Shown: positions 25,478 through 35,685 of the stretch, in pieces
Layout: each line of letters begins with the position of its first letter
Numbering within the stretch: the first letter of the stretch is position 1
Source of the DNA: Psychromonas arctica DSM 14288
GTDB lineage: Bacteria; Pseudomonadota; Gammaproteobacteria; Enterobacterales; Psychromonadaceae
Direction: 5' to 3'
DNA: 63,455 bases
Assembly: GCF_000482725.1 (NCBI RefSeq)
Contig: NZ_AXWP01000045.1
Span: 8,216-71,670, forward strand
The notes under the pieces: model-generated
What the model was told of the DNA's origin: nothing
Seen by the model: the letters and a program-made list of their open reading frames with translations, nothing else
The model's database searches: none
Made by a program: the position numbers and the translations under genes

Positions 25478-26308
25478 TTAATTAGCGATCAAACGACCTA
25501 ATTCTTGACCATCTTCAATCATGCCTTGAAACTCTTCAACTAAACCATCTTTATTCAGTTGTATTGCCGCGACTAAAGGTTCAGGAAAGCGACCAACGAT
25601 CATTTCTGGCGATAAGTTTGCACCCCATGCAAAACCCGCAAATACCGATAAGCGGATTAGAATAGCACCTTCTGACGGGTGTTCGAAAGATAATGGATCT
25701 AATTGCTGTTCAATGGCATCACAAAACACTGTTGAGAAGTCCCAATGTTTTGCTAACTCAGCACCCACTTGGGTGTAATCAAAACCAAATATTTCACGCT
25801 GTACAGCCAAACGAGGGTCACCAGACTCAACAGCTAGTGCCACCAAGGCACATTCATCAGGTTTTAAAATTTGCAATAATAGTTCACCGATATTATGCAT
25901 CATTGCGCATGTAAAGGCGGTTTCACTATTTACTTTAGTATGTTTAGCCAACGCTTTTGCAATACTGGCAGTAGTGAAGGTATCAGTCCAAAATTTGTTT
26001 TTATCAAACCCTGGAATATCAGGAAAAGTATTAGATAAAGTCGCAGCGACAACAATACTTCTAACTTGATTAAGTCCTAAACGAATAACCGCTTGCTCAA
26101 TTGATTCTACCTCTTTACCACGACGATAAGCTACAGAGTTAGCCATTCGAATGACTTTTGCACTGATTGATTGATCCATTGCTACTTTTTTAGCAATGTC
26201 TTCTACTCTTGCTTCTTGATCAGAAAAACTTTCCATTAACTCAAGTAATAAAACGGGTAAAACAGGTAATTTTTTTGCTTCATTAAAAAGTTGTTTAATT
26301 TCGAGCAT
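25478..26308 (-). CDS. HDOD-domain signalling protein
   Basis: A 276-residue protein consisting almost entirely of an HDOD domain (LPVLPVLLLELMESFSD, then SISAKVIRMANSVAYRRGKEVESIEQAVIRLGLNQVRSIVVA). HDOD is an HD-like helical fold without the metal-binding HD pair and serves in regulatory protein-protein contacts. The segment CAMMHNIGELLL keeps the shape of the HD site, but with His-Asn. It stands alone with no attached GGDEF, EAL or receiver domain. Its partner is unknown. Confidence 0.88.
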   Translation of the reverse strand: MLEIKQLFNEAKKLPVLPVLLLELMESFSDQEARVEDIAKKVAMDQSISAKVIRMANSVAYRRGKEVESIEQAVIRLGLNQVRSIVVAATLSNTFPDIPGFDKNKFWTDTFTTASIAKALAKHTKVNSETAFTCAMMHNIGELLLQILKPDECALVALAVESGDPRLAVQREIFGFDYTQVGAELAKHWDFSTVFCDAIEQQLDPLSFEHPSEGAILIRLSVFAGFAWGANLSPEMIVGRFPEPLVAAIQLNKDGLVEEFQGMIEDGQELGRLIAN

Positions 26309-26525
26309 AAACCACCCTTATATATTGATTGTTAGACTACCAAACATAGTTTGGATTGTTATAAAATCAAATCCTAACAGCTTGTTTCTTAAATTACTTC
26401 AAAAGTAATAGTTTTTGAATATTTAGTTTCACATGCTGAGCATCAACAATAGCGACTGCGCACAACTCAAATACCGAGCTCATAATATGAATGATTTTTA
26501 TTTAATAACAAAAGTTACAAAAAAG

Positions 26526-28868
26526 TTACTTATTAACCAGTCTATTATAATCAAAAAGACCATATTCAATAGGATCTTGCTGTAAATATAATTGGTGTAA
26601 TCGGTCACTCACAGACCAGAATGCAGGATTACTTCTACGCACGCCATAACGGGTCATTAACGCTTGAAATTTTTGAATAGTATTAGCTTGAATGAATGCG
26701 CTAACAAAATGGCTTTTATCACGTGCTGATACTTTAAAAATTAAACCAGGATAAGTGCCAAGAAAGCCTTTTATTAACTCAGCCGTATCCTGCAAAGGTA
26801 ATCGATTTGCTCTTTCATTCAATAAGCTAGAAACATTTTTATGTTCATTGTGACGTAATAATGTATACACCCTATCTCCCTGCTCTTGATCCTCGATAAG
26901 CACAAAGGAAACTTGAGGCAGTGCTAATACCACTTCATTATCCAATATGCTCAATCGTTTTAATTCAATATCGTCTTCTGAGATCCTATATTGTTGATTT
27001 TTTTTCTGTAGCATCGGAGCTTCATACACATATTGCTTAAGACGAGTTAATAACTCTTCTTTTGGAAATTGTGTTTCAAAATCGATACCTGAAGGGCGAT
27101 TGTAAAATAAGTTTTTATCTTCTAAATAATCACTCAACTCCTTAGTCGAACCTAAATACCAGCTTGCTAAGGTCGACTTTCTAAATTCAGTAGGAATAAA
27201 AGAGATAAAGTTTGTTTCGGATTCAATGCGTAAAAAGTCCATGTACAATCGAGTGGTCAATTGATGGCCAACATTGCCATAAACGTCAAAACCAGCCACT
27301 AATAAATAGTGAATACGCTCTAAAATAGGGTAATCAATTATCCAAGCTGTTTTAGGCTGTTTGCCAACCGCGCCTTTTAACACCGTTGCACTGTCGATAT
27401 GCCTAAAAATAGTCAATGCTGCGTTCTCATCACCTGACCAAATATCATCTAATGTCAGGCCTTTTTCGTGGTCCATATTTTGGTGAATATAGTTACTCTT
27501 GGCTTTAAAATACGCAGTATTCCCTTCTGCATAAGATAACCATTCTGTTAGTGACAAATTGGTACTACTTGATTCAGCAGGTAACCTTAAATTCTTAGCT
27601 TGTTCGTATACAAAGTCATCTATTCGTGGGTTTTCATTTATGTTTGGGTTAACAAAGAACACCCAGAATTTATCATTAATCACATTTACCGCAACTTGAC
27701 CACGACAAACAGGACCTTTTATAAACCCGCTAATCGTGAAATGAGCCTCTTTAAGCATAAACTCATAACGCGCGCTAACAGGGATATCTTTAAATACTAA
27801 AAATGGATTAAAGTTTTGATAGTCAGGTAAAGTTTTCACTGTAAATTTCGCGCTATAGAATAATTTATCCCATTTTTTTTCTAGTTTTTGATTAAAAACA
27901 TAGGGTAAATTAGTTTTAGCTAATGTGGTTGCTCTATCCAGTACCAAGCGATAATAAACACGTTCAACTTTTGGGTCGTCATAGGGGCGTCGTGTGGGAA
28001 TGATTTTTACCGGTTCACCAGAAGGCGTATATGAACGGATCAATTTAAAGAAACGTGGCGGGCTTTGTGCACTGATCGGTTGTGCATCAAAATAAACATG
28101 CGCTAAAAAGAGATGTTCATAAATATAACGCGCGACTAACTGTTCTTTCAACGAGTTACCATTTAACTTTCTCTCCCAATGCTCAACTAACGCAAGATGC
28201 TGTGCTGACAGCGGTAATGGGGCTGACATTGGAGCACCTCGCCCAATCCACTGTTCCAGTGTTTTAAATTCATCATTACTTAGATTAGGTAAGCCATAGG
28301 GCATGCCTGCTAATGGAAAGTCTTCTTTATAGTCCTCTACTTGATTAATATCAGGACACTGGTCTTGACGATTTAATCCGTAATTAAATTCTGCGGGTAA
28401 AATACCTTGAGGCTGTGGATGTTGCTCTTTTTGTAATAGCAATTTGTACATAACACTACCTTGCAAGTTGGCAAGTAGTGTTTGATCTCGTTCATTTAAT
28501 ACGGAACTAAAGCCTTGTTTTCTCCATTCATCTGTCTCATGGGCGTCTACAAATAAACGCGAAGGTTGGGCGCCCAATAGGCGCTCGCCATTGTACACCT
28601 TATGCTTACTGGCTCCGCGATCAATACCTTCGGGCGATGACAACTTTAATTGGCAAGGTGCATCATAACAACCATGACAAACAACACATCGACTTTCAAG
28701 AATAGGCATTACCTGTTCACGATATTGCTGGGCTAAAGCATCCTCAACGGGTAACTGTCTTGGTCTTGTTTTATCGCTACCGTAATCTTTTTCGAGTTGA
28801 TCCGACGCATCGGAACAAGCACTCACAAGAACGCTAGTTAGTAGGATAATTAATACTTTAAAAGTCAT
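26526..28868 (-). CDS. cti: Fatty acid cis/trans isomerase, periplasmic lipoprotein with haem c motif
   Basis: A 780-residue enzyme that turns cis-unsaturated membrane fatty acids into trans forms to stiffen membranes under solvent or temperature stress. A lipoprotein signal ends at the lipobox VSAC (C18). The single haem c motif CVVCH is at 61-65, in a region typical of Cti (MPILESRCVVCHGCYDAPCQL). Length and domain order match Cti proteins of pseudomonads and vibrios. It is transcribed away from the DUF1289 gene. An 8-bp inverted repeat (ATCCGATC / GATCGGTA, about 28931-28955) in the spacer could be a regulator site. Confidence 0.93.
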   Translation of the reverse strand: MTFKVLIILLTSVLVSACSDASDQLEKDYGSDKTRPRQLPVEDALAQQYREQVMPILESRCVVCHGCYDAPCQLKLSSPEGIDRGASKHKVYNGERLLGAQPSRLFVDAHETDEWRKQGFSSVLNERDQTLLANLQGSVMYKLLLQKEQHPQPQGILPAEFNYGLNRQDQCPDINQVEDYKEDFPLAGMPYGLPNLSNDEFKTLEQWIGRGAPMSAPLPLSAQHLALVEHWERKLNGNSLKEQLVARYIYEHLFLAHVYFDAQPISAQSPPRFFKLIRSYTPSGEPVKIIPTRRPYDDPKVERVYYRLVLDRATTLAKTNLPYVFNQKLEKKWDKLFYSAKFTVKTLPDYQNFNPFLVFKDIPVSARYEFMLKEAHFTISGFIKGPVCRGQVAVNVINDKFWVFFVNPNINENPRIDDFVYEQAKNLRLPAESSSTNLSLTEWLSYAEGNTAYFKAKSNYIHQNMDHEKGLTLDDIWSGDENAALTIFRHIDSATVLKGAVGKQPKTAWIIDYPILERIHYLLVAGFDVYGNVGHQLTTRLYMDFLRIESETNFISFIPTEFRKSTLASWYLGSTKELSDYLEDKNLFYNRPSGIDFETQFPKEELLTRLKQYVYEAPMLQKKNQQYRISEDDIELKRLSILDNEVVLALPQVSFVLIEDQEQGDRVYTLLRHNEHKNVSSLLNERANRLPLQDTAELIKGFLGTYPGLIFKVSARDKSHFVSAFIQANTIQKFQALMTRYGVRRSNPAFWSVSDRLHQLYLQQDPIEYGLFDYNRLVNK

Positions 28869-29069
28869 GAATACGTTCTCTAAAATTGTTAGTATGTGTC
28901 ATTAATTGATCAAAACTGATGTTAGCAATTATCCGATCGACTAGACAGATCGGTAGATTATCAATGCTAAATAACCTCAGTTTCGGATAAGCAGAGTAGT
29001 ATAACACAGCGATTTCCGCGAATATCTAGGTTAAACCATCTACCAATAGCTAGAGACAGGATACAAAGA

Positions 29070-29291
29070 ATGAAATTTAGCCCATGCACCAGCGACTGCA
29101 CTACTGACGAAGACAAATGCTACGGATGTGGCAGAAGCCGCGATGAAATAAGTGAAACACAAGCGATCACAAAATTATTAGTCGAGCATTTAGTCAAATA
29201 CGACTATGACGATCCTGAAAATTTTTTAGAGAATATTAAAAATAAAGTAATCAAACGCTCTACAAAAATCAAAGAAGAAAATAATGGTTAA
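29070..29291 (+). CDS. DUF1289 small Fe-S-type protein
   Basis: A 73-residue protein with the DUF1289 cysteine pattern CTSDCTTDEDKCYGCGRSRDEI (four Cys within 20 residues), which probably binds zinc or an Fe-S cluster. The C-terminal half is charged and helical. It overlaps the DUF2956 gene by 8 bp, so the two are likely translated together, followed by dapB. A second DUF1289 protein is encoded at 59520-59705. Function unknown. Confidence 0.85.
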   Translation: MKFSPCTSDCTTDEDKCYGCGRSRDEISETQAITKLLVEHLVKYDYDDPENFLENIKNKVIKRSTKIKEENNG

Positions 29292-29610
29292 AAAGCATAA
29301 ACATCAGGTCTCACCAGAAACCCAAGATGAAGCGCTTGCGATGGCAAAGAAAGTACAGAAGCCAGGACAAACTAAAGAGCAAACTAAATTAATTGCTTTA
29401 GGGATCCAAAAAGGCATCGCTGAATATAAAAAGCTTGCCAAAAGTAAGCAACGTGAAGCAGATAAAGCTAAAAAGAAAAAAGCCTCCAACAATGAGACAG
29501 AGTCTGATCTCGATAGCAATGATGATAGGCCTGCGACCTACTGGTTGTCTTGGGGTTTATTAGCACTAAGTTGGGTTGGGTTTATTGGTTATCATTTTTT
29601 AACACTATAA
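29284..29610 (+). CDS. DUF2956-family membrane-anchored protein
   Basis: A 108-residue protein with a Lys-rich helical N-terminal region (about 1-75) and one C-terminal transmembrane segment (TYWLSWGLLALSWVGFIGYHFL). The pattern VSPETQDEALAMAKKVQKPGQTKEQTKLIALGIQKGIAEYKK is that of DUF2956, known in marine gammaproteobacteria and without assigned function. It lies in an apparent three-gene operon with DUF1289 and dapB (19 bp before dapB). Confidence 0.88.
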   Translation: MVKKHKHQVSPETQDEALAMAKKVQKPGQTKEQTKLIALGIQKGIAEYKKLAKSKQREADKAKKKKASNNETESDLDSNDDRPATYWLSWGLLALSWVGFIGYHFLTL

Positions 29611-29629
29611 ATGTAGTAAAGGAAGAATC

Positions 29630-30361
29630 ATGGTTAAAGTAATTGTAAACGGCGCAAAAGGTCGTATGGGTGGTGAAGCAGTTAAAGCCGTTAATAATGA
29701 CAGCGAATTAGAATTAGTTGCAGCGTGTGACTTTGGTGATGACTTAGCTGCATTGATTAAACAAACAGGCGCGCAGGTTGTTGTTGATTTAACAGCTGCT
29801 TCTGCAGGATTTAATAATACCCAAACGATTCTTAATGCGGGTGCTTGTCCGGTTATTGGTACCAGTGGTTTCCTTGAGCATCAAGTAGAAGAGTTGCAAG
29901 CACTTGCAAAAGAAAAGCAATTGGGTGGATTGATTGCACCTAATTTTTCACTAGGTGCGGTCTTAATGATGAAGTTTGCCGTACAAGCTGCTAAATACTT
30001 ACCTGATGTAGAAGTCATTGAAGCACATAGTCCACAAAAAGAAGAAAGCCCATCTGGCACAGGTATTCGTACTGCAGAATTAATTGCAGCTGCGCGCACC
30101 AAAGCAGCTACACCTTGCAGCGATAAAGAATTACTTGAAGGCGCACGTGGCGCTGAATTAAATGGTGTTAAATTACATTCAATTCGGTTACCGGGTGTGG
30201 TTGCACAACAAACTGTCTTTTTTGGCGGATTAAGCGAAACATTAAAAATTGAACATAATTCTCAGCATCGTGAATCTTTTATGCCAGGTATTTGTTTAGC
30301 CTGTAAAGAAGTCGTTAAACGTTCTGAGTTGGTTTATGGCTTAGAATATTTAATGGACTAA
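29630..30361 (+). CDS. dapB: 4-hydroxy-tetrahydrodipicolinate reductase, short form
   Basis: A 243-residue DapB, the NAD(P)H-dependent reductase of lysine and diaminopimelate synthesis. The cofactor loop is NGAKGRMGGE. The catalytic block reads EAHSPQKEESPSGTG, with the catalytic His (H133) and Lys (K137) kept, but SPQKEES replaces the usual HRHKVDA. It is about 30 residues shorter than the E. coli enzyme. The divergent motif and length suggest a separate DapB lineage. AAGGAAG upstream supports the ATG. A strong terminator follows. Confidence 0.88.
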   Translation: MVKVIVNGAKGRMGGEAVKAVNNDSELELVAACDFGDDLAALIKQTGAQVVVDLTAASAGFNNTQTILNAGACPVIGTSGFLEHQVEELQALAKEKQLGGLIAPNFSLGAVLMMKFAVQAAKYLPDVEVIEAHSPQKEESPSGTGIRTAELIAAARTKAATPCSDKELLEGARGAELNGVKLHSIRLPGVVAQQTVFFGGLSETLKIEHNSQHRESFMPGICLACKEVVKRSELVYGLEYLMD

Positions 30362-30444
30362 AGACACTAGATGATACCGTCTGACTTAGGCTACTCGAAT
30401 GTGGCTTAGCTGAAGTAAGTGAGATAAGCCATATAAATAATAAC

Positions 30445-30484
30445 AAAATGCCCTTTAAACTACTTGTTTAAAGGGCATTTTTTA
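30445..30484. terminator. Strong bidirectional terminator after dapB
   Basis: AAAATGCCCTTTAAAC / GTTTAAAGGGCATTTT, a stem of about 15 bp with a 4-nt loop, is followed by T-runs in both directions. It serves dapB and the convergent chemoreceptor gene. Confidence 0.85.
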
Positions 30485-30517
30485 TTGCTAGATCCACTTT
30501 AAGTCAACATAACGTTT

Positions 30518-32134
30518 CTAATGTTGAAATACCGATAACGTTTGATCAACGCGTTTTGCGGTTGCTAATAACTCATCACTCTTGCTCATTAGACGATCAC
30601 TCGCAAGTTCGTTCTGACGAGCAATATTCATTATCTCAGTCGCATTGTTAGCAACTAAGTCACTTTCCTGTGACTGATGGATAGTTAGGTCAGCTAATGA
30701 ACGCAAGCTTTGCTTAGACTGTTCAGCTTCTTGCTGCATGTTTTCTAAAGGTACGATAATACTTTCAATTAATAACACACCTTTTTCAATCCGCGATTCA
30801 CTCTCAGTAATTTCAGTTTCTACTTGATTCGTTTGTTTCTTCATGGTGCTGATCACTTCATCAATATTCATCGTCACTTCAGCAGTTCGGCTAGCGAGTA
30901 CGCGCACTTCGTCAGCCACAACCGAGAAACCTCGACCAAATTCTCCTGCACGTGCAGCTTCAATAGAAGCATTTAACGCCAGCAAGTTAGTTTGGTCGGC
31001 AATTTCTCGAATATGATTAATCGCATTAGAAACTTGAAGTGAACTCTCACTAAGTCTGGCGACTGAAGCGGTAGATTGCGAAATAGAAACGGCAATATCT
31101 TTAATAGAGTGGCTAGCCTCAGTGACCGATTTCACTCCTTGCTCAGAAAGTTGCTGCGTTTTCTCAGCTTGTGATTCGATGTGTTTCACATCTTCTGAGG
31201 TTTGTTTAATACCTACGGATAAAGAAACAATACTGTCATTGATGTGACCTGAACGCTGACATTGCTCAGTCAGTGCACTTTTCATATCGGCAGCTTGTAA
31301 TAAAATATCGTTAGCATTGTCATGCACCAATTTTGCATCACTATCAACATCAGAGATCATCGATTTGAGCTGATTTTGCATATGCGACATACTTGATAAT
31401 AAATGACCAAATTCATTGTTATCTCCCTGCGGGATCGACTTTGAAAGGTCTCCGGCAGCAATACTGGCAATAGCGGTTACCGATTGATTTAAAGGTAAGG
31501 TAACGCTACTGATAATTTTGTAAGTCATCAACACTCCAACCAATAATGCTGCACCACCTAATAGCAACATAATAAATAGCGCATTCTCAGTCATTGTTAA
31601 GATGCTCTCTTGGCGGTCATTCATCGATTTTTGTTGTTTTTGTTTAAACGATGACATTGCTGATAATAAGGCATTAAGCGCATCACGTGTTGAGCCCGCC
31701 ATCATCGAACGAGCTTGCTCTGGGTCGCCAAACTCAATTTCATCTACCGTGGCAAAAAACTGATGGTGGTACTCTTTTCTCAGATCCATAATGGTACTGA
31801 GCGAGGTTTTATCCGTTTCTGAAATTAATAATGCTTCAATTTTTTGTATTACTTCATCTATCTGCTTATTTTTTCTATCGATATCTTTGTATACTTTGGT
31901 TCGCAGAGACTGTTCTTCTAATATAAACAGCAGTAATAAGCTCCCTGCAACACTTTCAGCCTGAATATTAACTTCTCCTGCTAACTCGGCACGCAACACA
32001 TCACCTTCAACAATGTTGCGAACTTGAGAAGCTGTATGATCAAAACGAACACCAGAAAAGACTAGCATGCCCAGCATAAAAATAAGAATCATTGAGTGGC
32101 TTAATATCAGTCGATATTTAATAGGCATGTTCAT
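30518..32134 (-). CDS. Methyl-accepting chemotaxis protein
   Basis: A 538-residue chemoreceptor. Transmembrane segment 1 is at about 8-30, the periplasmic helical ligand domain at 31-183 (4-helix-bundle type), and transmembrane segment 2 at 184-206. HAMP follows at 207-260, then the coiled signalling domain with the conserved tip [32 protein letters not shown] (about 385-420). It signals to CheA/CheW. It lies 100 bp downstream of the ATP-grasp/MFS operon, in the same direction but probably separately expressed. Ligand unknown. Confidence 0.93.
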   Translation of the reverse strand: MNMPIKYRLILSHSMILIFMLGMLVFSGVRFDHTASQVRNIVEGDVLRAELAGEVNIQAESVAGSLLLLFILEEQSLRTKVYKDIDRKNKQIDEVIQKIEALLISETDKTSLSTIMDLRKEYHHQFFATVDEIEFGDPEQARSMMAGSTRDALNALLSAMSSFKQKQQKSMNDRQESILTMTENALFIMLLLGGAALLVGVLMTYKIISSVTLPLNQSVTAIASIAAGDLSKSIPQGDNNEFGHLLSSMSHMQNQLKSMISDVDSDAKLVHDNANDILLQAADMKSALTEQCQRSGHINDSIVSLSVGIKQTSEDVKHIESQAEKTQQLSEQGVKSVTEASHSIKDIAVSISQSTASVARLSESSLQVSNAINHIREIADQTNLLALNASIEAARAGEFGRGFSVVADEVRVLASRTAEVTMNIDEVISTMKKQTNQVETEITESESRIEKGVLLIESIIVPLENMQQEAEQSKQSLRSLADLTIHQSQESDLVANNATEIMNIARQNELASDRLMSKSDELLATAKRVDQTLSVFQH

Positions 32135-32237
32135 TCCTTAAAAAGATAAAAATTATTTCCAACTATCAGGATAGTCTATTTAAATCAAAATGCTGAAAAT
32201 TAATCATTAGCTGATCAATATCTACTCAGGTTTTATA

Positions 32238-33419
32238 TTAATGAATATTCAGGCTTGATATGGCTTTATGGCGGCCATATAGAAAATAGATAAATACGAG
32301 AGGAATGGACAAGTAATACAGCGTTTGCAATTGATTTACAGCGTTATCCTCAAGAGGAACAAATAATGCAATTAAGCTGAAAAACAAGATCAACATAAAT
32401 TGCGAGTAATAACTTTTACAAATGATGTAATAAGTGGGTTGATGTTGACGAGCAATATCATAAAAGCGCTTATTAAACGCAAGTCGGAAAAAGTTACTCA
32501 AAAAGGCCACTAATAATAAGCCTATATACAACATTACATTATTTATATCTTGGCTTAGCTCCGCTCTAATAAACCAAGAACAGGCATATCCAATAACGGC
32601 AAAGCTATAGATTAGCTGAGTATTTACACGATCAATCTGTTTTTTTATAAAGAAAAAAATCAGTGCTAATAACAAACTCAGTGCCACAATAATTAAACCT
32701 AACCGCATTACATTAGCTTGCGTCAGCAAATAAATCGTTAACACCCAAAAATAACTTTCTAAAAATAGAAATAAACCATCAACGACAAAAATAAGTGCCG
32801 ATTTATTCGTGTCTTTGAATTGAATTATTTGTTTTAACGTAAATGCGGGGACTTGCTTTAAGGAATATAACTGACGGTTACTTTGTAGACTTTTATTAAC
32901 CCAATAAAAACCTATTAATGATAAGACAAAAGATAGGGTTAGCAAACCAGCAAAATATGCCATGCCAAGCAAATAACTGCCCACTAACACGCCAATTTTT
33001 AATGCAAAAACGACAAGTATTTGAAAGTTACCAAACGTATTGCCTGTATTTTTATCTTCCGTAATAGCTTGAAATAAAAGACGCTGAGTGGACCAATAAA
33101 AGCAGCCCGCCATGCCATTAATGAATGCACCCAACGTCACCAGTAAGTTTTGTTGATCCCACACTAGTAGCGCAACAAAGCACCCCTGAAAAATAAACGA
33201 GCAGCTTATTAGCTTACGCCACTGGTGCTTTGCACGTAATCTATCCCAGTAATATAATGCGCATAAAAACCCCACCGAGGTCAGCGCCACAAAATACGCA
33301 ATATCACTAATGGTTAAGCCTTTATCCCATAAAATAACAGGAATGAATAAAGGCAATAACCCTAATAAAAAGGAATGAAAACCAGTAAATAGATAAAATG
33401 TTCGTGCTAAAGACGACAT
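32238..33419 (-). CDS. MFS transporter of the ATP-grasp operon
   Basis: A 393-residue membrane protein with about 12 hydrophobic segments in two halves, of the major facilitator type (first half FYLFTGFHSFLLGLLPLFIPVILWDKGLTISDIAYF). No close functional subfamily is recognised. Its start directly follows the stop of the second ATP-grasp gene with no gap, so translation is coupled. In this setting an exporter of the ligase product is the simplest role. Uptake of a substrate is the alternative. Confidence 0.8.
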   Translation of the reverse strand: MSSLARTFYLFTGFHSFLLGLLPLFIPVILWDKGLTISDIAYFVALTSVGFLCALYYWDRLRAKHQWRKLISCSFIFQGCFVALLVWDQQNLLVTLGAFINGMAGCFYWSTQRLLFQAITEDKNTGNTFGNFQILVVFALKIGVLVGSYLLGMAYFAGLLTLSFVLSLIGFYWVNKSLQSNRQLYSLKQVPAFTLKQIIQFKDTNKSALIFVVDGLFLFLESYFWVLTIYLLTQANVMRLGLIIVALSLLLALIFFFIKKQIDRVNTQLIYSFAVIGYACSWFIRAELSQDINNVMLYIGLLLVAFLSNFFRLAFNKRFYDIARQHQPTYYIICKSYYSQFMLILFFSLIALFVPLEDNAVNQLQTLYYLSIPLVFIYFLYGRHKAISSLNIH

Positions 33420-34325
33420 TTAAAAGGTATCAGACTGTTTAATCTCTAGCGCATCTAATTGAGAGAATTGTTCACTTAAGTCTTCGGCCTTACCATACCG
33501 AGGATAAGCATGCATTTTTAAATAAGGGCGCGAATTGACTTCAAGGAAAATACACTTCTGTTGGCGGTAATCGTATTCAATTCCCTTTTCTAAAATCACA
33601 TCAATACCTAAAATATTGGCATCAAATAAAGTCAGAACTTGTTTAAATAATTGATTATTAGCTTCAGGTAGTAACTGTTTATTAATCACTTCCACCACAC
33701 CGCCCGGTGCTAATGAGATGCGATAAAATAAAGTAACACGTTGCTCTGCAGCAGGCACAGACTCAAAGTTTAAACCTTGTTTCGCTAAAAAACCTTTAGT
33801 TTGCACACTTTCTTTTAGCGGGTAAATAACCGGGTATAGCTGCATTTGTTCACGAATTGCATTTTCTTTTTGCATTAATTCACGAATAGTCGACGTACCG
33901 TCGCCTTTGACTGCAGGAGCGTAGCGTTGTAATACAGAGACTATTTCGCCGTTAGCGACAACAACACGATAGTTACTGCCTTCAAGGTATTGCTCAACAA
34001 CCGTAAATGGCCACCAAAGTTTAGCTAAAAAAATAGCTTTCCATAATTCTTTGTAATCGCGAATGGGAAAATGACTACCTCGAGAAAAGCCACTCACATT
34101 AGGTTTAATCACAAGCGGAAAGCCATATTGCTTAGCGAAACGTATTGCCGCAAAAGGGTTTAAAAAGATCAAACCTTGCGCATGAGGGATGTTACCTTGC
34201 TTAAATTTATCACGCGCTTGCTCTTTACTACGGCAGCCTCTTCGTACTTCTAAGCTATTATAATTACTGCAACCACCCATGAATTTTTTGCTGATCCATG
34301 CATATATTATTTTTTTAAGGTTCAT
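33420..34325 (-). CDS. ATP-grasp ligase resembling the cyanophycin synthetase ATP-grasp domain
   Basis: A 301-residue stand-alone ATP-grasp enzyme. ATP contacts include K74 in PLVIKPNVSGFSRG and the E111 hinge region VVEQYLEG. The stretch NYRVVVANGEIVSVLQRYAPAVKGDGTSTIREL strongly recalls CphA and GshF-type ATP-grasp domains. The metal ligands are D242 (GIDVI) and E262/N264 (FLEVNSRP), all intact. It should form an amide through an acyl-phosphate. ATG 34325 overlaps the previous stop as TAATG, which decides the start over the frame to 34370. Second of two ATP-grasp genes in a five-gene operon; substrates unknown. Confidence 0.85.
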   Translation of the reverse strand: MNLKKIIYAWISKKFMGGCSNYNSLEVRRGCRSKEQARDKFKQGNIPHAQGLIFLNPFAAIRFAKQYGFPLVIKPNVSGFSRGSHFPIRDYKELWKAIFLAKLWWPFTVVEQYLEGSNYRVVVANGEIVSVLQRYAPAVKGDGTSTIRELMQKENAIREQMQLYPVIYPLKESVQTKGFLAKQGLNFESVPAAEQRVTLFYRISLAPGGVVEVINKQLLPEANNQLFKQVLTLFDANILGIDVILEKGIEYDYRQQKCIFLEVNSRPYLKMHAYPRYGKAEDLSEQFSQLDALEIKQSDTF

Positions 34326-35173
34326 TAAGAAAGCTCTTTTTTTGTACTTGATTTCAATAATCGAGCACATTGTAATTTTTGAAAGAAAACCGATTTTATA
34401 GCTTGAGAAGCTGGAATGTCTTTAGTCACTAAAGCCAATTGCTTCATGCTTGAAAATACAAATTTTAACTGCGCCTTAAAACTCAGCTCATCCGTTAATA
34501 AGATGAGCGGCATAGGCACATAAACATTAATTTCAACAATAGAAAATTGCCCATCAAGTAATGCTTCTATCGAGTCAGCTCTAGCGCAATAACGTGCAAT
34601 TCTAAAAGGCCCTATTGCAGCAAACATCGATTCTATTTTTTGTACTTGATGTGTATTTAATAACGGCATACAAGATTTATAAAAAGTATCCTTATTATAA
34701 ATACCATTAACAGGCATCTCATCACCACTGTTATTGCAGGTTTCAGTGACCGAAATAATAGCAGCTGAATGATTGGTTTTAGCGCCAGGGATATAAAATA
34801 TCTCAAACTCGCGCTTACCTTTTGCCGCTGCTTGTATTAAGTAACGAGGACCATTTTCTGTACGCTGCTCACGGTGTTCTTTCAAGGCTTGCTGATTATC
34901 AACACGACAAACGCCCTGTGAGTTCTGCCCCCATTCCGGTTTAAGGAATACGGGGTATTGCTCTGGTTGTTTATTGCCTTGTTCCGCACCTTGATCAACA
35001 AACTGTGTGAGTCGCCATTTTTCAGGTATCAACAGGTCCATATCTAATTTAGAAAAGAGATGGCGATGCTCATTAAAATAATTAGCATTGAGTTGAAAGT
35101 ACTTCCACGGCGCGATCAAAAATCGACAGCACCATAAAATATAAGAAAGTACCAGCAGTATACGTATTAACAA
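34325..35173 (-). CDS. Divergent ATP-grasp protein with N-terminal hydrophobic segment
   Basis: A 282-residue protein. A hydrophobic N-terminal segment (LIRILLVLSYILWCCRFLIAPW) could anchor it to the membrane. The rest has ATP-grasp features: K78 in YPVFLKPEWGQNSQGV, RYLIQAAAKGKREFEIFYIPG, and the metal site FSIVEINVYVP (E214, N216). It is only distantly like the next gene's product, so the two are probably not a recent duplication and may add different building blocks. Coupled to the next gene by TAATG and 9 bp after the DoxX-like gene. Confidence 0.72.
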   Translation of the reverse strand: MLIRILLVLSYILWCCRFLIAPWKYFQLNANYFNEHRHLFSKLDMDLLIPEKWRLTQFVDQGAEQGNKQPEQYPVFLKPEWGQNSQGVCRVDNQQALKEHREQRTENGPRYLIQAAAKGKREFEIFYIPGAKTNHSAAIISVTETCNNSGDEMPVNGIYNKDTFYKSCMPLLNTHQVQKIESMFAAIGPFRIARYCARADSIEALLDGQFSIVEINVYVPMPLILLTDELSFKAQLKFVFSSMKQLALVTKDIPASQAIKSVFFQKLQCARLLKSSTKKELS

Positions 35174-35182
35174 TGTGGTCCC

Positions 35183-35683
35183 TTATTGAGTTATTTTACT
35201 TTTATAATCACGGTAATTAGCCACAAAAAGAACAAAACCTAATATTAAAATAGAAACAGCAGCATAAAATAAACTACCACCATCACTCTGTCCTTCATGA
35301 ATAACTTCAATACCTAATGGGGTAAATAAGTGGAAGAAAGCAGCGCCCCCCATGACACCCGAGGCCATCAATCCGCCAAGCGCATGTAATAAACTTCTGC
35401 TAGGTGCACATTGTAATAGTTTAACTTTTTTCAGTAACCAAAAAACAACCGGTAATAATAAAATAACTGAAGTAACCAGCTCAACAAAACCAACTGCATA
35501 TGAGCCATAGTTTGCAAACCATGTGCCTATCGAGTCCCCTAGAATACCTTGCATCCAAGCACCAATCATTCCGAAAATATGTTGTGTATCAGGATGTAAT
35601 GTAAACTTGTAGGGTAGCGATAATAAAAAAACTTTTGCAATCCACAGCACCACTATCCAGCTAAAAACAGGTAAAATTCTCAT
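35183..35683 (-). CDS. DoxX-like integral membrane protein
   Basis: A 166-residue membrane protein with four predicted transmembrane segments, arranged as in the DoxX/DUF4345-like group (SYAVGFVELVTSVILLLPVV, then GLMASGVMGGAAFFHLFTPLG). The conserved small-residue pattern MASGVMGGAAFFHLF is typical. Members are often linked to redox or thiol chemistry, but the function is not established. It lies between the YHS gene (2 bp) and the first ATP-grasp gene (9 bp). Confidence 0.7.
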   Translation of the reverse strand: MRILPVFSWIVVLWIAKVFLLSLPYKFTLHPDTQHIFGMIGAWMQGILGDSIGTWFANYGSYAVGFVELVTSVILLLPVVFWLLKKVKLLQCAPSRSLLHALGGLMASGVMGGAAFFHLFTPLGIEVIHEGQSDGGSLFYAAVSILILGFVLFVANYRDYKSKITQ

Positions 35684-35685
35684 TA

